Shown: positions 1 through 7,508, counted from the first letter of the stretch. The stretch: 42,241 nt of DNA from Chloroflexota bacterium (GCA_029262695.1 JAJCYV010000024.1:1-42241); one strand, 5' to 3'. The notes: generated by a model from the sequence alone, not told the origin. Translations and numbers: made by a program.

Positions 1-141
1 CTCCTCGACATTCGCGAAGAGGTCCGCCGCGACCTCGAGTTCGTCCTCGTCGACAGCGTGGACGACGTCCTGGCGGCGGCCCTGCACGAAGAAGCGACAG
101 ACCCCGACCCCAGAGTTGAGCAGCTCGTCGCGGGCAACTAA
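1..141 (+). CDS. lon: Lon protease, C-terminal end (partial)
   Basis: The open frame enters from the left edge and ends at TAA. Its 46 residues (LLDIREEVRRDLEF..., then VDSVDDVLAAAL) match the extreme C-terminus of classical Lon (endopeptidase La), where a D(I/L)P-x-x-(V/I)-(R/K) helix and a hydrophobic 'V-x-x-MDEVL-x-x-AL' segment close the proteolytic domain. The ATPase and Ser-Lys catalytic parts lie outside the window. Lon degrades misfolded and regulatory proteins in the cytoplasm using ATP. A second, Lon-related but different protease gene lies at 31844-34333. The tail DPDPRVEQLVAGN is a short species-specific extension. Confidence 0.8.
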   Translation, partial: LLDIREEVRRDLEFVLVDSVDDVLAAALHEEATDPDPRVEQLVAGN

Positions 142-349
142 CCCGCACTCCTGACACCCCTCTGTCACACGTGGCAGCGATCATGCCCGCGCACCCCGCC
201 CGTAGCGGAGGCCTTACACCACCGCGATCGGTTAGGCCAACACAGCTCCGCGTAAGATGTGACCCTGGCCAGCCGCAACCGCTTCTCAGGCCTCCACCGG
301 GGGCCGGGGGCGGCACGCGGCACGATGATTCTCGGCAAAGGAGGAACCC

Positions 350-799
350 TTGAACTGGAACGAATTCGCCCGGGCGGCCCCGGACCTCGCGAAGGCAGGC
401 GAGGAGCGCTTCGAACTCTGGGGCCTGATCCTGTTCGGCTCCGTGCGCAAGGACGGCACCCCGCGCATCAGCCCGGTCGAACCGCTGATCGTCGACGGCG
501 AGCTGCTACTCGGCATGATGTGGCAGTCAAAGAAGGCGCTCGATCTCTTGCGCGAACCCCGCTGCCTCGTCCACAGCATCATCAGCGACCGCAAGGGCGC
601 CGAAGGCGAATTCAAGCTCCGTGGCCGCGCCCGAGACATCGCTGACCTCGACGTCCGCGAGGCCTACGCGAAGGCGCTCTTCGCGAAGATCGGCTTCCGC
701 CCGGAGGAGCCCGACTGGCACCTCTTCGCCATCGACATCGAACACGCCGCCCTCATCGCCTTCGAGAACGAGCAGAAGTCCGTCCAGACCTGGCCCTGA
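350..799 (+). CDS. Pyridoxamine 5'-phosphate oxidase-family FMN-binding protein
   Basis: A 149-residue protein of the FMN-binding split-barrel (PNPOx-like) type. The segment LILFGSVRKDGTPRISPVEP (residues about 26-45) is the typical first strand pair of this fold, where 'dG.PrisPv' lines the flavin site, and 'WQSKKALDLLREPRCLVHS' (about 58-76) matches the usual 'K-x-x-nLrrdPrv' helix. It probably binds FMN or F420 and reduces or detoxifies a small molecule; the substrate cannot be read from the sequence. The start is TTG at 350, chosen because a strong Shine-Dalgarno AAAGGAGG (337-344) lies 5 nt upstream. The 208 bp before it hold no gene; a TAAGAT hexamer at about 252-257 could be a -10 box. 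It stands alone between Lon and the ceramidase-like gene. Confidence 0.75.
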   Translation: MNWNEFARAAPDLAKAGEERFELWGLILFGSVRKDGTPRISPVEPLIVDGELLLGMMWQSKKALDLLREPRCLVHSIISDRKGAEGEFKLRGRARDIADLDVREAYAKALFAKIGFRPEEPDWHLFAIDIEHAALIAFENEQKSVQTWP

Positions 800-824
800 C
801 CCGCCAGTGACCCTCCGTATCCCG

Positions 825-830
825 TAAAAT
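825..830 (+). promoter_or_regulatory. -10 box, leaderless promoter of the ceramidase-like gene
   Basis: TAAAAT lies 10 nt before the ATG at 841. No Shine-Dalgarno is visible between them, so transcription would start almost at the start codon. No good -35 is seen. This is a by-eye call. Confidence 0.4.
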
Positions 831-840
831 AGCGGTCGTC

Positions 841-2172
841 ATGCCTCATCTTCTCGCCGGCGCCGCCACTGTTGACATCACGCCTCCCGTCGGCGTCCAG
901 CTGGACGGCTACGGCGCGCGCGCGCAGTCGTCGCAGGGCGTGCACGATGAGCTGGTGGCGCGCGCCCTCGTCCTCGAACAGGGCGACGAGACCGCCGTCA
1001 TCGTTAGCTGCGACCTCCTCGGCACACACCCGTGGATCGTCGCCGAGGTGCGCGCCCGCGCTGCAGCGGCGCACGGCGTTCGTCCCGCCGGCGTGCTCGT
1101 CGCCGCCACACATGACCACGCGGCGCCCGTCGGCCTGCGCGCCGGCATGCTCGGCCAGCTCGACGAGTCGCTGGCCGAGACGCTCGTCGGCCGGATCTGC
1201 GGCGCCATCGAGGAGGCCTGGCGGGTGCGTCGCCGGGCGTCCATCAAGCACGCAAGCACCACCGTCGACACGATCAGCCTCAACCGCCGCGACCCAGAGT
1301 GGCCAAAAGATGCCGCCCTCCACGTCGTCTCGCTGGACGGCGCGGACGGCCCCGTCGCCACCGTCCTCAACTTCGCCTGCCACGCGACGGTCCTCGATGC
1401 GACGAACCTGTTGCTCTCCGGCGAGTTCCCGGGCGCCGCCTGCCGGCTCATCCAGCGGGAGACCGGCGCGCCCTGCGTCTACCTCAACGGCGCTTGCGGC
1501 GACGTCAACCCGGTCTGGATCGCCCAGGACTTCGCCGCCGTCGAGCGCGCCGGGCAGATCATCGGCGCGCAGGCGCTGCGGCTCGCCGCCGAAATGCGCG
1601 CGCTCGGGCCCGGACAGCGCTCGCACAACATCCGCTGGGACGAATTCCCCGAGGTCGCGCCGCTCGGCCGCCTCGTCGCGCCGTCTCTGCGCGCCGCCCG
1701 TCGCGAGATTACGCTGCCGCGGCGCGAGTTCGAACCAGACGCTGCTTACGTCACTCGCATCGAGGAGGCAGACGCGGCAAATGGGGCCGCCCCGGCCGGC
1801 TCGCCGGAGCGACGAGCCAGCACCGCCAGCCTCACCCGCTTCAAGACCGAGCGCTGGGCGGCGGCCTGGGCCCGCCACGCGCCGCCACCCGCTCCCACGG
1901 AAGTGCAGGTCGTCCGTCTCGGTGATGGGCTGGCGCTGCTGGGGCTGCCGGGCGAGTTCTTCGGCGAGACGGCCCAGGCGATCCGCGAGGCAGCGCCGTT
2001 CGATGACGTGCTCATGGCCTGCTACGCCAACGACTACGTCGGCTACGTCGTCCCCGGGCACGCCTACGATGAAGGTGGCTACGAGCCCGGCATGACGCCC
2101 TACACACCGGCTGCCGACGCCATGATCCGCGATGCCGCGAAGGCCCTGCTAATGGAGATCGACGTTGTCTGA
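841..2172 (+). CDS. Neutral/alkaline non-lysosomal ceramidase-domain protein
   Basis: A 443-residue protein. The opening AGAATVDITPPVGVQLDGYG (6-25) is the hallmark N-terminus of the neutral ceramidase N-terminal domain family. ATHDHAAP (89-96) corresponds to the zinc-binding ATHtHsgP motif, with His91 and His93. FACHATVL (178-185) supplies a further metal His. YLNGACGDVNP (214-224) aligns with the ceramidase nucleophile loop GDVSPN, but the nucleophilic Ser is Asn223 here. No signal peptide is visible, and the protein is shorter than true ceramidases (about 650-760 aa), lacking their C-terminal domain. It is therefore probably a cytoplasmic zinc hydrolase of another specificity. It is followed after 74 bp, containing a repeat, by a PIG-L deacetylase; the two may act on related amidated or glycosylated substrates (inference). 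Confidence 0.75.
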   Translation: MPHLLAGAATVDITPPVGVQLDGYGARAQSSQGVHDELVARALVLEQGDETAVIVSCDLLGTHPWIVAEVRARAAAAHGVRPAGVLVAATHDHAAPVGLRAGMLGQLDESLAETLVGRICGAIEEAWRVRRRASIKHASTTVDTISLNRRDPEWPKDAALHVVSLDGADGPVATVLNFACHATVLDATNLLLSGEFPGAACRLIQRETGAPCVYLNGACGDVNPVWIAQDFAAVERAGQIIGAQALRLAAEMRALGPGQRSHNIRWDEFPEVAPLGRLVAPSLRAARREITLPRREFEPDAAYVTRIEEADAANGAAPAGSPERRASTASLTRFKTERWAAAWARHAPPPAPTEVQVVRLGDGLALLGLPGEFFGETAQAIREAAPFDDVLMACYANDYVGYVVPGHAYDEGGYEPGMTPYTPAADAMIRDAAKALLMEIDVV

Positions 2173-2194
2173 AGATGTAGACGGTTCGTTGCCT

Positions 2195-2245
2195 GATCGC
2201 CTCCCCTCTCGCCCGCGCACGGGGGAGGGGCCAAGGGGGTGAGGG
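2195..2245. repeat. Dispersed intergenic GC-rich repeat, copy 1
   Basis: A 51-bp element of the form CTCCCCTCTCGCCC-GCGCAC-GGGGGAGGGG followed by cc-a-GGGGGTGAGGG. Its first part can fold on itself (CTCCCC against GGGGAG). A second copy lies at 21791-21840 in the same orientation with only a handful of differences. Copy 1 fills the gap between the ceramidase-like gene and the PIG-L gene and abuts the GTG start at 2247, so its end (GGGGGTGAGGG) is the only Shine-Dalgarno-like sequence available to that gene. Confidence 0.7.
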
Positions 2246-2246
2246 T

Positions 2247-3065
2247 GTGAAGCGCGTCCTCGTCATCGTCGCTCACGCCGACGATATGGAGTTCATGGCA
2301 GGCGGCACGATTGCGAAGATGGCCGGCCTCGGCTACGACATCCGCGAGGTCATCGCGACCAACAACGAGCGCGGCACCCTCGATCCCGCCTGGGACGCGC
2401 GCTTCACGGCAGAGACCCGGCGCGAGGAAGCCCGCCGGGGCGCCGCCGTCCTGGGCGTCGACCCCGGCGTCGAGTTCCTGGGCTACGAAGACGGCCGCCT
2501 CAGCGAGACGCCGCTCAACGAACTCCGCGAGCGCTGCATGCGCGCCCTCCGCACCCACCGCCCCGACGTGCTCTTCACGTGGGACCCGTTTGCGCCGTAC
2601 GAGGAGCACGGCGACCACCGCAGCATCGCCCTGGCAGCCACAGAGGCGGCCAGCTTCTCGCACTTCCCCCTCTATCACCCGGAGCATGCCCAGGACGGTC
2701 TCGCTCCCCACTACGTCGGTGAGCGCTACTTCTTCGCCAAGTCACCCCGCGACGCAAACAAGACCGTCGACATCAGCGAGCAGATCGACCGCAAGATCGA
2801 CGCCCTCTGTGAGCACGTCTGCCAGATGGAGATGACGGTGATGGAGGCGCAGGCCGCGGTCGCTGCTTCCGGCCTCGATGTGCCCTTCGTTAGCGACGCT
2901 GACCCGACCGACTACCGGCCGCTGATTGAGGCACAGATCAATGCCTGGGCGGCATCAGTCGGCAAGCGTGCCGGCTTCGCCTACGGCGAGGAGTTCCGCC
3001 GCCAACGCTTCGGCGGCATGGAGCGCTGGCTGCCCGGCGGAGAGGGGTTGCCGGACGACGTCTAG
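2247..3065 (+). CDS. PIG-L family deacetylase (LmbE-like)
   Basis: A 272-residue zinc-dependent N-deacetylase of the PIG-L/LmbE family, which includes MshB, BshB and antibiotic or N-acetylglucosaminyl deacetylases. The N-terminal strand VLVIVAHADDMEFMAGG (4-20) carries the metal/catalytic motif H-x-D-D (His10, Asp12, Asp13); the usual Pro is Ala. EEHGDHRSIA (119-128) gives His121 and His124, the H-x-x-H pair. Length and motif spacing are normal. It probably deacetylates an N-acetyl sugar or sugar conjugate in the cytoplasm; the substrate is unknown. The GTG start at 2247 directly follows a dispersed repeat. The stop overlaps by 3 bp the stop of the convergent gene on the other strand (3062-3610), so no terminator lies between them. 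Confidence 0.85.
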   Translation: MKRVLVIVAHADDMEFMAGGTIAKMAGLGYDIREVIATNNERGTLDPAWDARFTAETRREEARRGAAVLGVDPGVEFLGYEDGRLSETPLNELRERCMRALRTHRPDVLFTWDPFAPYEEHGDHRSIALAATEAASFSHFPLYHPEHAQDGLAPHYVGERYFFAKSPRDANKTVDISEQIDRKIDALCEHVCQMEMTVMEAQAAVAASGLDVPFVSDADPTDYRPLIEAQINAWAASVGKRAGFAYGEEFRRQRFGGMERWLPGGEGLPDDV

Positions 3066-3610
3066 CCAGACCGCGGCGCGAACATCCGCACGCGCGACAG
3101 GTTGACGACGATGACGGGCTCGGACCACGTTGATTCGCTGCGGCCGGCGGCGCGAATCGCAACTTCGGTCATCGGGATGAACTGGTGGCTGCCGACGATC
3201 TTGGCGGTGGCGGGGTCGACCTCCGGCAGGAGGTAGACGTCCCCCGTGATCTCGAATCCGGGCACGGTTGCGCTGGCGGGCACGGGCACCTTCTTGACGA
3301 TGTCGAACGGATCCGTATGGACCTCGACGTCGCTGCGCGCGATCGCGAAGAGGATCGCCTCGCGGTGCACCTGCATGGCCTCGAATCGTCTTGGCTCGTC
3401 TCCTTCAAGGAGCGGGTCGTCCAGCGCCCCGTCGCGGACGGCGACGAACGGATCGTCGGAGAGGTTCAGTACATCGACCAGGCGGCGCGGCGCCCCGGGG
3501 CTCCACAGCTCGCCGGTCACGCGGTAGCTGTCGATAATGAACTCCACGTTCATCCTGGCCCCGCTTGCTGGCGCCTCCTCAGGGCTGCTGGACGGGAACT
3601 GGTCAGTCAC
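3062..3610 (-). CDS. Unknown protein with two similar barrel-like halves (DUF6812-like?)
   Basis: I do not recognise this 182-residue soluble protein with confidence. Two halves look alike. The first (about residues 20-95) runs NVEFIIDSYRVTGELWSPG ... LVDVLNLSDDPFVAV ... EAILFAIA. The second (about 110-180) runs VPGFEITGDVYLLPEVD ... IVGSHQFIPMTEVAI ... VIVVNLSRVRMFA. Each has a 'G(E/D)(L/V)' strand, a short helix with 'L/F-x-P/L' and a final hydrophobic strand, recalling DUF6812-type domains. I see no PilZ motif (RxxxR, DxSxxG). The start is GTG at 3610, overlapping the TGA of the upstream HD-GYP-like gene by 8 nt, so translation is coupled. It is the third gene of the riboswitch-led operon, and a role as an output partner of that pathway is inferred from position only. 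Confidence 0.6.
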   Translation of the reverse strand: MTDQFPSSSPEEAPASGARMNVEFIIDSYRVTGELWSPGAPRRLVDVLNLSDDPFVAVRDGALDDPLLEGDEPRRFEAMQVHREAILFAIARSDVEVHTDPFDIVKKVPVPASATVPGFEITGDVYLLPEVDPATAKIVGSHQFIPMTEVAIRAAGRSESTWSEPVIVVNLSRVRMFAPRSG

Positions 3611-4469
3611 CGCGCTCCCCCGCGAGCACAGCCGCCTTCGGATCGGCGAATTCGCCGTTCGTTGAGCCGCGGCGCTCGCCCAACAGACCCATCTCCTCGG
3701 CGGTCACAAACGCCCGCACAACGTCGGGGTCAAACTGCGTGAGAGAGTTTCTGACTACCTCCTGCATCGCCGACTCGTGTGACATCTTCTTGCGGTGCGG
3801 CCGGTCGCTCGTCATTGCAATGTAGGCTTCGGCCACGGTGTAGATCCGTGAGCCCAACGGGATGTCCTCTCCCTTCAGGTGGTTCGGGTAGCCCTGGCCG
3901 TCGAACCGCTCGTGGTGCGCCAGCACGATCTCGGCGGCGTCGTTGAAGCCGAAGATCTCGGCCAGGGTCCTGGAGCCAAGCTCCGGGTGGCGTTGCATCT
4001 CTGCCCACTCCTCTTCGCTGAGCTGACCGGCCTTGGACAGGATACCCTCCACGACCTCCGTCTTGCCAATGTCTGCAAGAATGGCAGCGCGCTGGATGAG
4101 CTGAACCTCCTTGTTGCGCACGCCCATCTGCTGGGCGACGATGGACGCCAGGTCGCTCACCTGCCGCGCGTGGCTGGCCGACATGTCGTCCCGCAGCCCC
4201 ACCGCCGCCATCAGGGCGGAGATGATCGCGCTGTACGTCGTATGCACCTGTCTGATACTACTCTCCACCTGTGCCCTTTCGCGGCGGATAGAGCCCAGTG
4301 TCAGCAGCAGCAGCGCGGAGACGGCCAGGCAGCCAACGATAGTAGCGGCGAGCGCGTTGGCCGCAAACGTGGCCACAACCAGCATCACGACGTAGAGAAT
4401 CAGCCCGGATATCGTCGCGAGCATGCCGCGTGGCCCGCGTTCTCGACCGGCTAGTTCATGCATATCCAT
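3603..4469 (-). CDS. Membrane-anchored HD-GYP-like protein with altered metal ligands
   Basis: A 288-residue protein. Two transmembrane segments occupy residues about 16-36 and 38-60, followed by an HD-GYP-type domain (about 75-265). Conserved parts are His100 (SASHARQV), Asp133 and Lys136 (LADIGK), His161 (RHPELGS), and HHERFDGQGYP (185-195), the GYP signature. The His of the HD dyad is Ala132 (ILADIGK instead of LLHDIGK), and the later 'VAD-x-x-DAMTSDRPYR' block reads VAEAYIAMTSDRPHR (212-226), losing two acidic positions. True HD-GYP proteins hydrolyse c-di-GMP with a two- or three-iron centre. With these changes catalysis is doubtful and a binding or sensor role is possible. It starts 12 bp after the GGDEF gene, in the operon led by the c-di-GMP riboswitch. 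Confidence 0.82.
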   Translation of the reverse strand: MDMHELAGRERGPRGMLATISGLILYVVMLVVATFAANALAATIVGCLAVSALLLLTLGSIRRERAQVESSIRQVHTTYSAIISALMAAVGLRDDMSASHARQVSDLASIVAQQMGVRNKEVQLIQRAAILADIGKTEVVEGILSKAGQLSEEEWAEMQRHPELGSRTLAEIFGFNDAAEIVLAHHERFDGQGYPNHLKGEDIPLGSRIYTVAEAYIAMTSDRPHRKKMSHESAMQEVVRNSLTQFDPDVVRAFVTAEEMGLLGERRGSTNGEFADPKAAVLAGERGD

Positions 4470-4481
4470 AGCGGGGCCCCC

Positions 4482-5339
4482 TTAGATGTTTCCGTATCCG
4501 TCGTCAGGTGCCGAGTCGATGCCCTGAGACATCACGGGTTGTGTCAAGGTGTCGCCGTCCCTGGCGAGCCTTCGCGATACTTTGTTGGCGTACATGTCTG
4601 CGTCCGCCCACTGGATCAGCTCTTCAACGTCTTCGCCGCCCCACGGATAGCCGGCAAGACCGACGGAGATCGTGACCACGATCGACCTTTCGCCTTCCTG
4701 GTACATCGGCGTCCGTTCCAGGTCTTCCCAGAGGCGCCGCGCCAGCGCGAAGGCACCCCGTTTGTCAGCCCCCGGCATCACAACGCCGAACTCGTCGCCG
4801 CCCAGGCGGGCCGCCACGTCGTGGGCGCGCGTGTGCCTCGCCATCGCCTTGCCGAGGTTGGCCAGGACTACGTCACCGATGCCGTGGCCGTACTCGTCGT
4901 TGATCGTTTTCAGCCCGTCAAGGTCCATCACCAGGATCGCCAGTGGTTGCCGGGAAAGGCGCGCCTTCTCCACCTCTATCCTGAGCACCTCATAGAAATG
5001 CCGGCGGTTGAAGAGACCGGTCAACTCGTCCCGGTAGACCAGCTCCTGGAGGTCAGTCATCTGCATCGCCAGCTTTGCCTTGAAGCGGTCGTAGGCCGAA
5101 ACTTGCATCCGCCGGACCACCACGCCGCAAAAGAGCGCGTAGACCAGGGGGGCGACCGCCGCCGCCCAATAGAGGGCGAAGTGCCACCACTGTCCGCCTA
5201 TCTTCGCCGACAGTGCGACCAGCGCCGCGACCGCGACGATCGCGACCGCTACTCCGCCCGCCCAGGCTATGCGGTTGATGCTGGACTCTTCGCGCAAGGA
5301 ATCGCGCTCCGAGGCCACCGTGCTCGTTCCGTTCGGCAT
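4482..5339 (-). CDS. Membrane-bound GGDEF diguanylate cyclase
   Basis: A 285-residue protein with two transmembrane helices (about 24-44 and 54-76) and a C-terminal GGDEF domain (about 95-265). YRDELTGLFNRRHF (102-115) and the metal-site VMDLDGLK (137-144) are typical, and RLGGDEFG carries an intact active-site GGDEF at 180-184. RAHD (171-174), five residues before GGDEF, is a canonical RxxD allosteric inhibition site. It should make c-di-GMP from two GTP at the membrane and be product-inhibited. No sensory domain is visible. I chose ATG 5339; the frame could also open at TTG 5390, closer to the riboswitch aptamer. It is the first gene of the operon, with the HD-GYP-like gene 12 bp downstream and a c-di-GMP-I riboswitch in its leader. 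Confidence 0.9.
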   Translation of the reverse strand: MPNGTSTVASERDSLREESSINRIAWAGGVAVAIVAVAALVALSAKIGGQWWHFALYWAAAVAPLVYALFCGVVVRRMQVSAYDRFKAKLAMQMTDLQELVYRDELTGLFNRRHFYEVLRIEVEKARLSRQPLAILVMDLDGLKTINDEYGHGIGDVVLANLGKAMARHTRAHDVAARLGGDEFGVVMPGADKRGAFALARRLWEDLERTPMYQEGERSIVVTISVGLAGYPWGGEDVEELIQWADADMYANKVSRRLARDGDTLTQPVMSQGIDSAPDDGYGNI

Positions 5340-5420
5340 AAGACCTATCCCAGCTGATCTCCGTACTCTTCTTTCGCCCTGCCGAAACAACCACTGGGGC
5401 CTCCACTCCTATCGCCTGTC

Positions 5421-5510
5421 TCACCGGCGGCCAGGCGACCGTATCCGCCTTCGGCGGACGTAGGCCCGTAGCTTTGCGCCCCGCCCTTTCGGCGCGGTTC
5501 GCCTTTTCGG
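5421..5510 (-). promoter_or_regulatory. Cyclic-di-GMP-I (GEMM-I) riboswitch aptamer
   Basis: Read on the minus strand, the leader contains the diagnostic GEMM pieces in order. GGCGAACC (about 5503-5496) is the 5' side. A hairpin capped by GAAA (5490-5487) follows, then the tetraloop-receptor block GGGGCGCAAAGC (5482-5471) and TACGGGCCTA (5470-5461). A hairpin TCCGCC-GAA-GGCGGA (5458-5444) and the 3' part ACGGTCGCCTGGCCGCCGG close it. The base corresponding to ligand-contacting G20 of the Vibrio Vc2 aptamer appears to be G, which favours c-di-GMP over cGAMP (inference from alignment by eye). About 80 nt separate the aptamer from the GGDEF ATG. No clear intrinsic terminator is seen there, so the mechanism of control is open. 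Confidence 0.85.
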
Positions 5511-5609
5511 TAGTTGTACGGCGCTACTCGCGTCACACAGTACCTAAGACGCCGCCTCCCCCTGTCAGTTACGTATGACTGACTGCGCTTTAGTGTGTAT
5601 TGCACCATT

Positions 5610-5629
5610 TTCGGGCAAAATTGCCCGAA
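5610..5629 (-). terminator. Hairpin after the cation-transporter gene
   Basis: A perfect inverted repeat TTCGGGCAA-AA-TTGCCCGAA lies 3 bp past the stop of the minus-strand CDF gene and upstream of the riboswitch leader. It has no run of T on either side, so it is a weak terminator candidate or a pause or regulatory hairpin. Confidence 0.45.
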
Positions 5630-5632
5630 GCT

Positions 5633-6580
5633 TCACGTAAGTAGCACGCGCTCCTGACCCTCATCGGGCTCTGCGTGGATCACCACCTCGGCGTCGGGCA
5701 GGCGCGCCTGGATGTCCGCCTCAATGTTGTCGGAGGTGTTGTGAACGTCGACAACCGTACGGTCAGATTCAAAGATCAGGTGCATGTCAATGTGGCGTGT
5801 CGTACCGGCGCGGCGCGTGCGCAGGCGGTGGTATCCCAGCACCTCGCCCTTGTGCGCGCTGAGCACTTCCTCGATCGCGATCAGCTCCGCGTCGGGGAGC
5901 GATTGGTCCATGATGTCCTCCAACGCTATCCGCACAATGCCGATCGCCGTCCACGCCATGTACGCGGCCAGCAGCAGCGCCGTGATCGGGTCGAACAGCC
6001 GCTCGCCCGTGATCTTGACGAGCGCCAGGCCGGCGATGATCGCCCCGGCTTGCACCACGTTCGTCTGCAGGTGCGTCGACTCCGCCGACAGCGCCATCGA
6101 CCCCGACCGGCGCGCCTCCCGCCGCATCAGCGTCGCCATCACGATGTTCGCCACGGCTGCGATCACCATCGCCGCGATCCCGATATCGACGTCGATCGCC
6201 GGTGAGCCCTCGATCAGCCTTCGCACCGCCTGGAACGTGATCAGCCCGCCACCAAGCCCGACGACCGTGGCCGCGACCGACGCTGATACGGCCTCCACCT
6301 TGCCGTGCCCATACGGATGGTCCTCATCAGCCGGCTGCGCCGCGATGCGCAGGCTGACGAGCGCCGCCGCACCGCCCGCCAGGTCCGTCCCGCTGTCCAC
6401 CGCGTCAGAGAGGACCGCGATGCTGTCGCTGATGATGCCTACCGTCAGCTTGAGCGCCAGCAGGCAGACCGTGACGACCAGCGATGCCGCCGCGACCCGG
6501 CGCGACGTCAAGGCAACAGCTGTGTGAGCTTCGGCGTGTGAGTGGCCGCCGCCGCTATCGGGACTTTCGCGAGATGGCAT
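5633..6580 (-). CDS. Cation diffusion facilitator family transporter
   Basis: A 315-residue inner-membrane CDF protein that should export divalent metal (Zn, Fe, Mn, Co or Ni) in exchange for protons. There are six predicted helices between residues about 28 and 220 and a soluble C-terminal ferredoxin-like domain (about 225-305) with the usual dimerisation and metal fold. TM2 has LSDAVDSGTDLAGG (58-71), giving Asp62 and Asp66. TM5 has SAESTHLQTNVVQAG (164-178), where His169 is kept but the partner Asp four residues on is Asn173. HPYGHGKVEA (87-96) is the conserved loop. The N-terminal GGHSHAEAH may bind metal. Its ATG lies inside the 3' end of the transketolase gene (26-bp overlap), so it is probably co-transcribed with the transketolase pair. 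Confidence 0.9.
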   Translation of the reverse strand: MPSRESPDSGGGHSHAEAHTAVALTSRRVAAASLVVTVCLLALKLTVGIISDSIAVLSDAVDSGTDLAGGAAALVSLRIAAQPADEDHPYGHGKVEAVSASVAATVVGLGGGLITFQAVRRLIEGSPAIDVDIGIAAMVIAAVANIVMATLMRREARRSGSMALSAESTHLQTNVVQAGAIIAGLALVKITGERLFDPITALLLAAYMAWTAIGIVRIALEDIMDQSLPDAELIAIEEVLSAHKGEVLGYHRLRTRRAGTTRHIDMHLIFESDRTVVDVHNTSDNIEADIQARLPDAEVVIHAEPDEGQERVLLT

Positions 6581-7505
6581 TGCCAGCCGCCCGGGCTATC
6601 GCTTCCGGTGTCAGGTCAAAGTGCTCGAGCAGCTGCTTCCACGTTCCGCTGGTGCCGTACCCTTCCATCCCCACGAATTCGACCGGCGTCGGCTGCTCCG
6701 CGGCGAGCGCCTGGGAGACAAGGCCGCCGAGGCCGCCGTGTATGAAGTGGTCTTCCGCAGTCACGATCGCGCCCGTCTCGCGCGCCGCCGCCAGCAGCGC
6801 CCCGTGGTCGAACGGCCGCAGCGACGAGGCGTTCAGCACTCGCGCATCGACGCCCTCCCCGGCCAGCGTCTCGGCCGCGTCCAGCGCTGCCTTCACCAGC
6901 TCGCCACAGGCGATCAGCGTCACGTCTTTGCCGTCTCGCATCAAAGGCCACTTGCCCAGCTCGAAGCGGTGCGCGTCGTCGAAGAGAATCCGTGTCTTCG
7001 GCCGCAGCGAGCGAATGTAGAAGGGGCCGTCCGTGCGCGCGGCCGCCTCGATCATCTGCTCGCACTCCACAGCGTCGGCCGGGAACAGAACCTTGAACGA
7101 TGGCAGCGAGAGCATCAGCGCCAGGTCCTCCAGCGCCTCGGCCGACGCGCCGTCTTCGCCCGTCACGACGCCGGCGTGGCTCGCGAACAGCTTTACGTTC
7201 GTCCGCGGCTGGGCCACCGCCATCCGCAGCTGATCGAAGCAGTGGCCCGGCGCAAACACGGCGAAGCTGGAGCAGAACGCCACCTTCCCGCACGAGGCCA
7301 GACCGGCCGCCACGCCGATCATGTTCTGCTCGGCGACGCCGATCGGGAAGAAGCGCTCCGGGAACTCGCGCCCGAACTTCACCGCCGACGTCGAGTAGCC
7401 CAGGTCGGCGTCAACGCAGACGATGTCGAGCCCCTCCCGGACGAGCCTCGCCAGCGTCGGGCCCAGGACTTCGCGGGTCGCTTTGTCGGCTGCTGTCTGC
7501 ACCAT
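6555..7505 (-). CDS. Transketolase, C-terminal subunit
   Basis: A 316-residue protein covering the pyrimidine-binding and C-terminal domains of a split transketolase. IGVAEQNMIGVAAGLAS (55-71) contains the catalytic Glu58 that activates thiamine diphosphate, and 'CSSFAVFAPGHCFDQLRM' and 'GASAEALEDLALM' are typical of this half. The C-terminal domain (about 190-305) includes TAEDHFIHGGLGG. With the upstream N-terminal subunit (stop at 7509, a 3-bp gap) it should form the complete ThDP enzyme that moves two-carbon units between pentose and hexose phosphates. Homologous split pairs can also serve other ketose or deoxyxylulose-like reactions, so the substrate is not certain. It starts at ATG 7505. 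Confidence 0.88.
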   Translation of the reverse strand: MVQTAADKATREVLGPTLARLVREGLDIVCVDADLGYSTSAVKFGREFPERFFPIGVAEQNMIGVAAGLASCGKVAFCSSFAVFAPGHCFDQLRMAVAQPRTNVKLFASHAGVVTGEDGASAEALEDLALMLSLPSFKVLFPADAVECEQMIEAAARTDGPFYIRSLRPKTRILFDDAHRFELGKWPLMRDGKDVTLIACGELVKAALDAAETLAGEGVDARVLNASSLRPFDHGALLAAARETGAIVTAEDHFIHGGLGGLVSQALAAEQPTPVEFVGMEGYGTSGTWKQLLEHFDLTPEAIARAAGNAISRKSR

Positions 7506-7508
7506 CGG

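Noticed and set aside
664-2061. Long open frame on the minus strand opposite the ceramidase-like gene
   Set aside because: It is a GC-rich antisense shadow: composition is Arg/Gly/Ala-heavy without motifs, and the plus-strand frame has clear family motifs.
4458-5357. Plus-strand open frame over the GGDEF gene
   Set aside because: Antisense of a well-defined GGDEF domain; no motif of its own.
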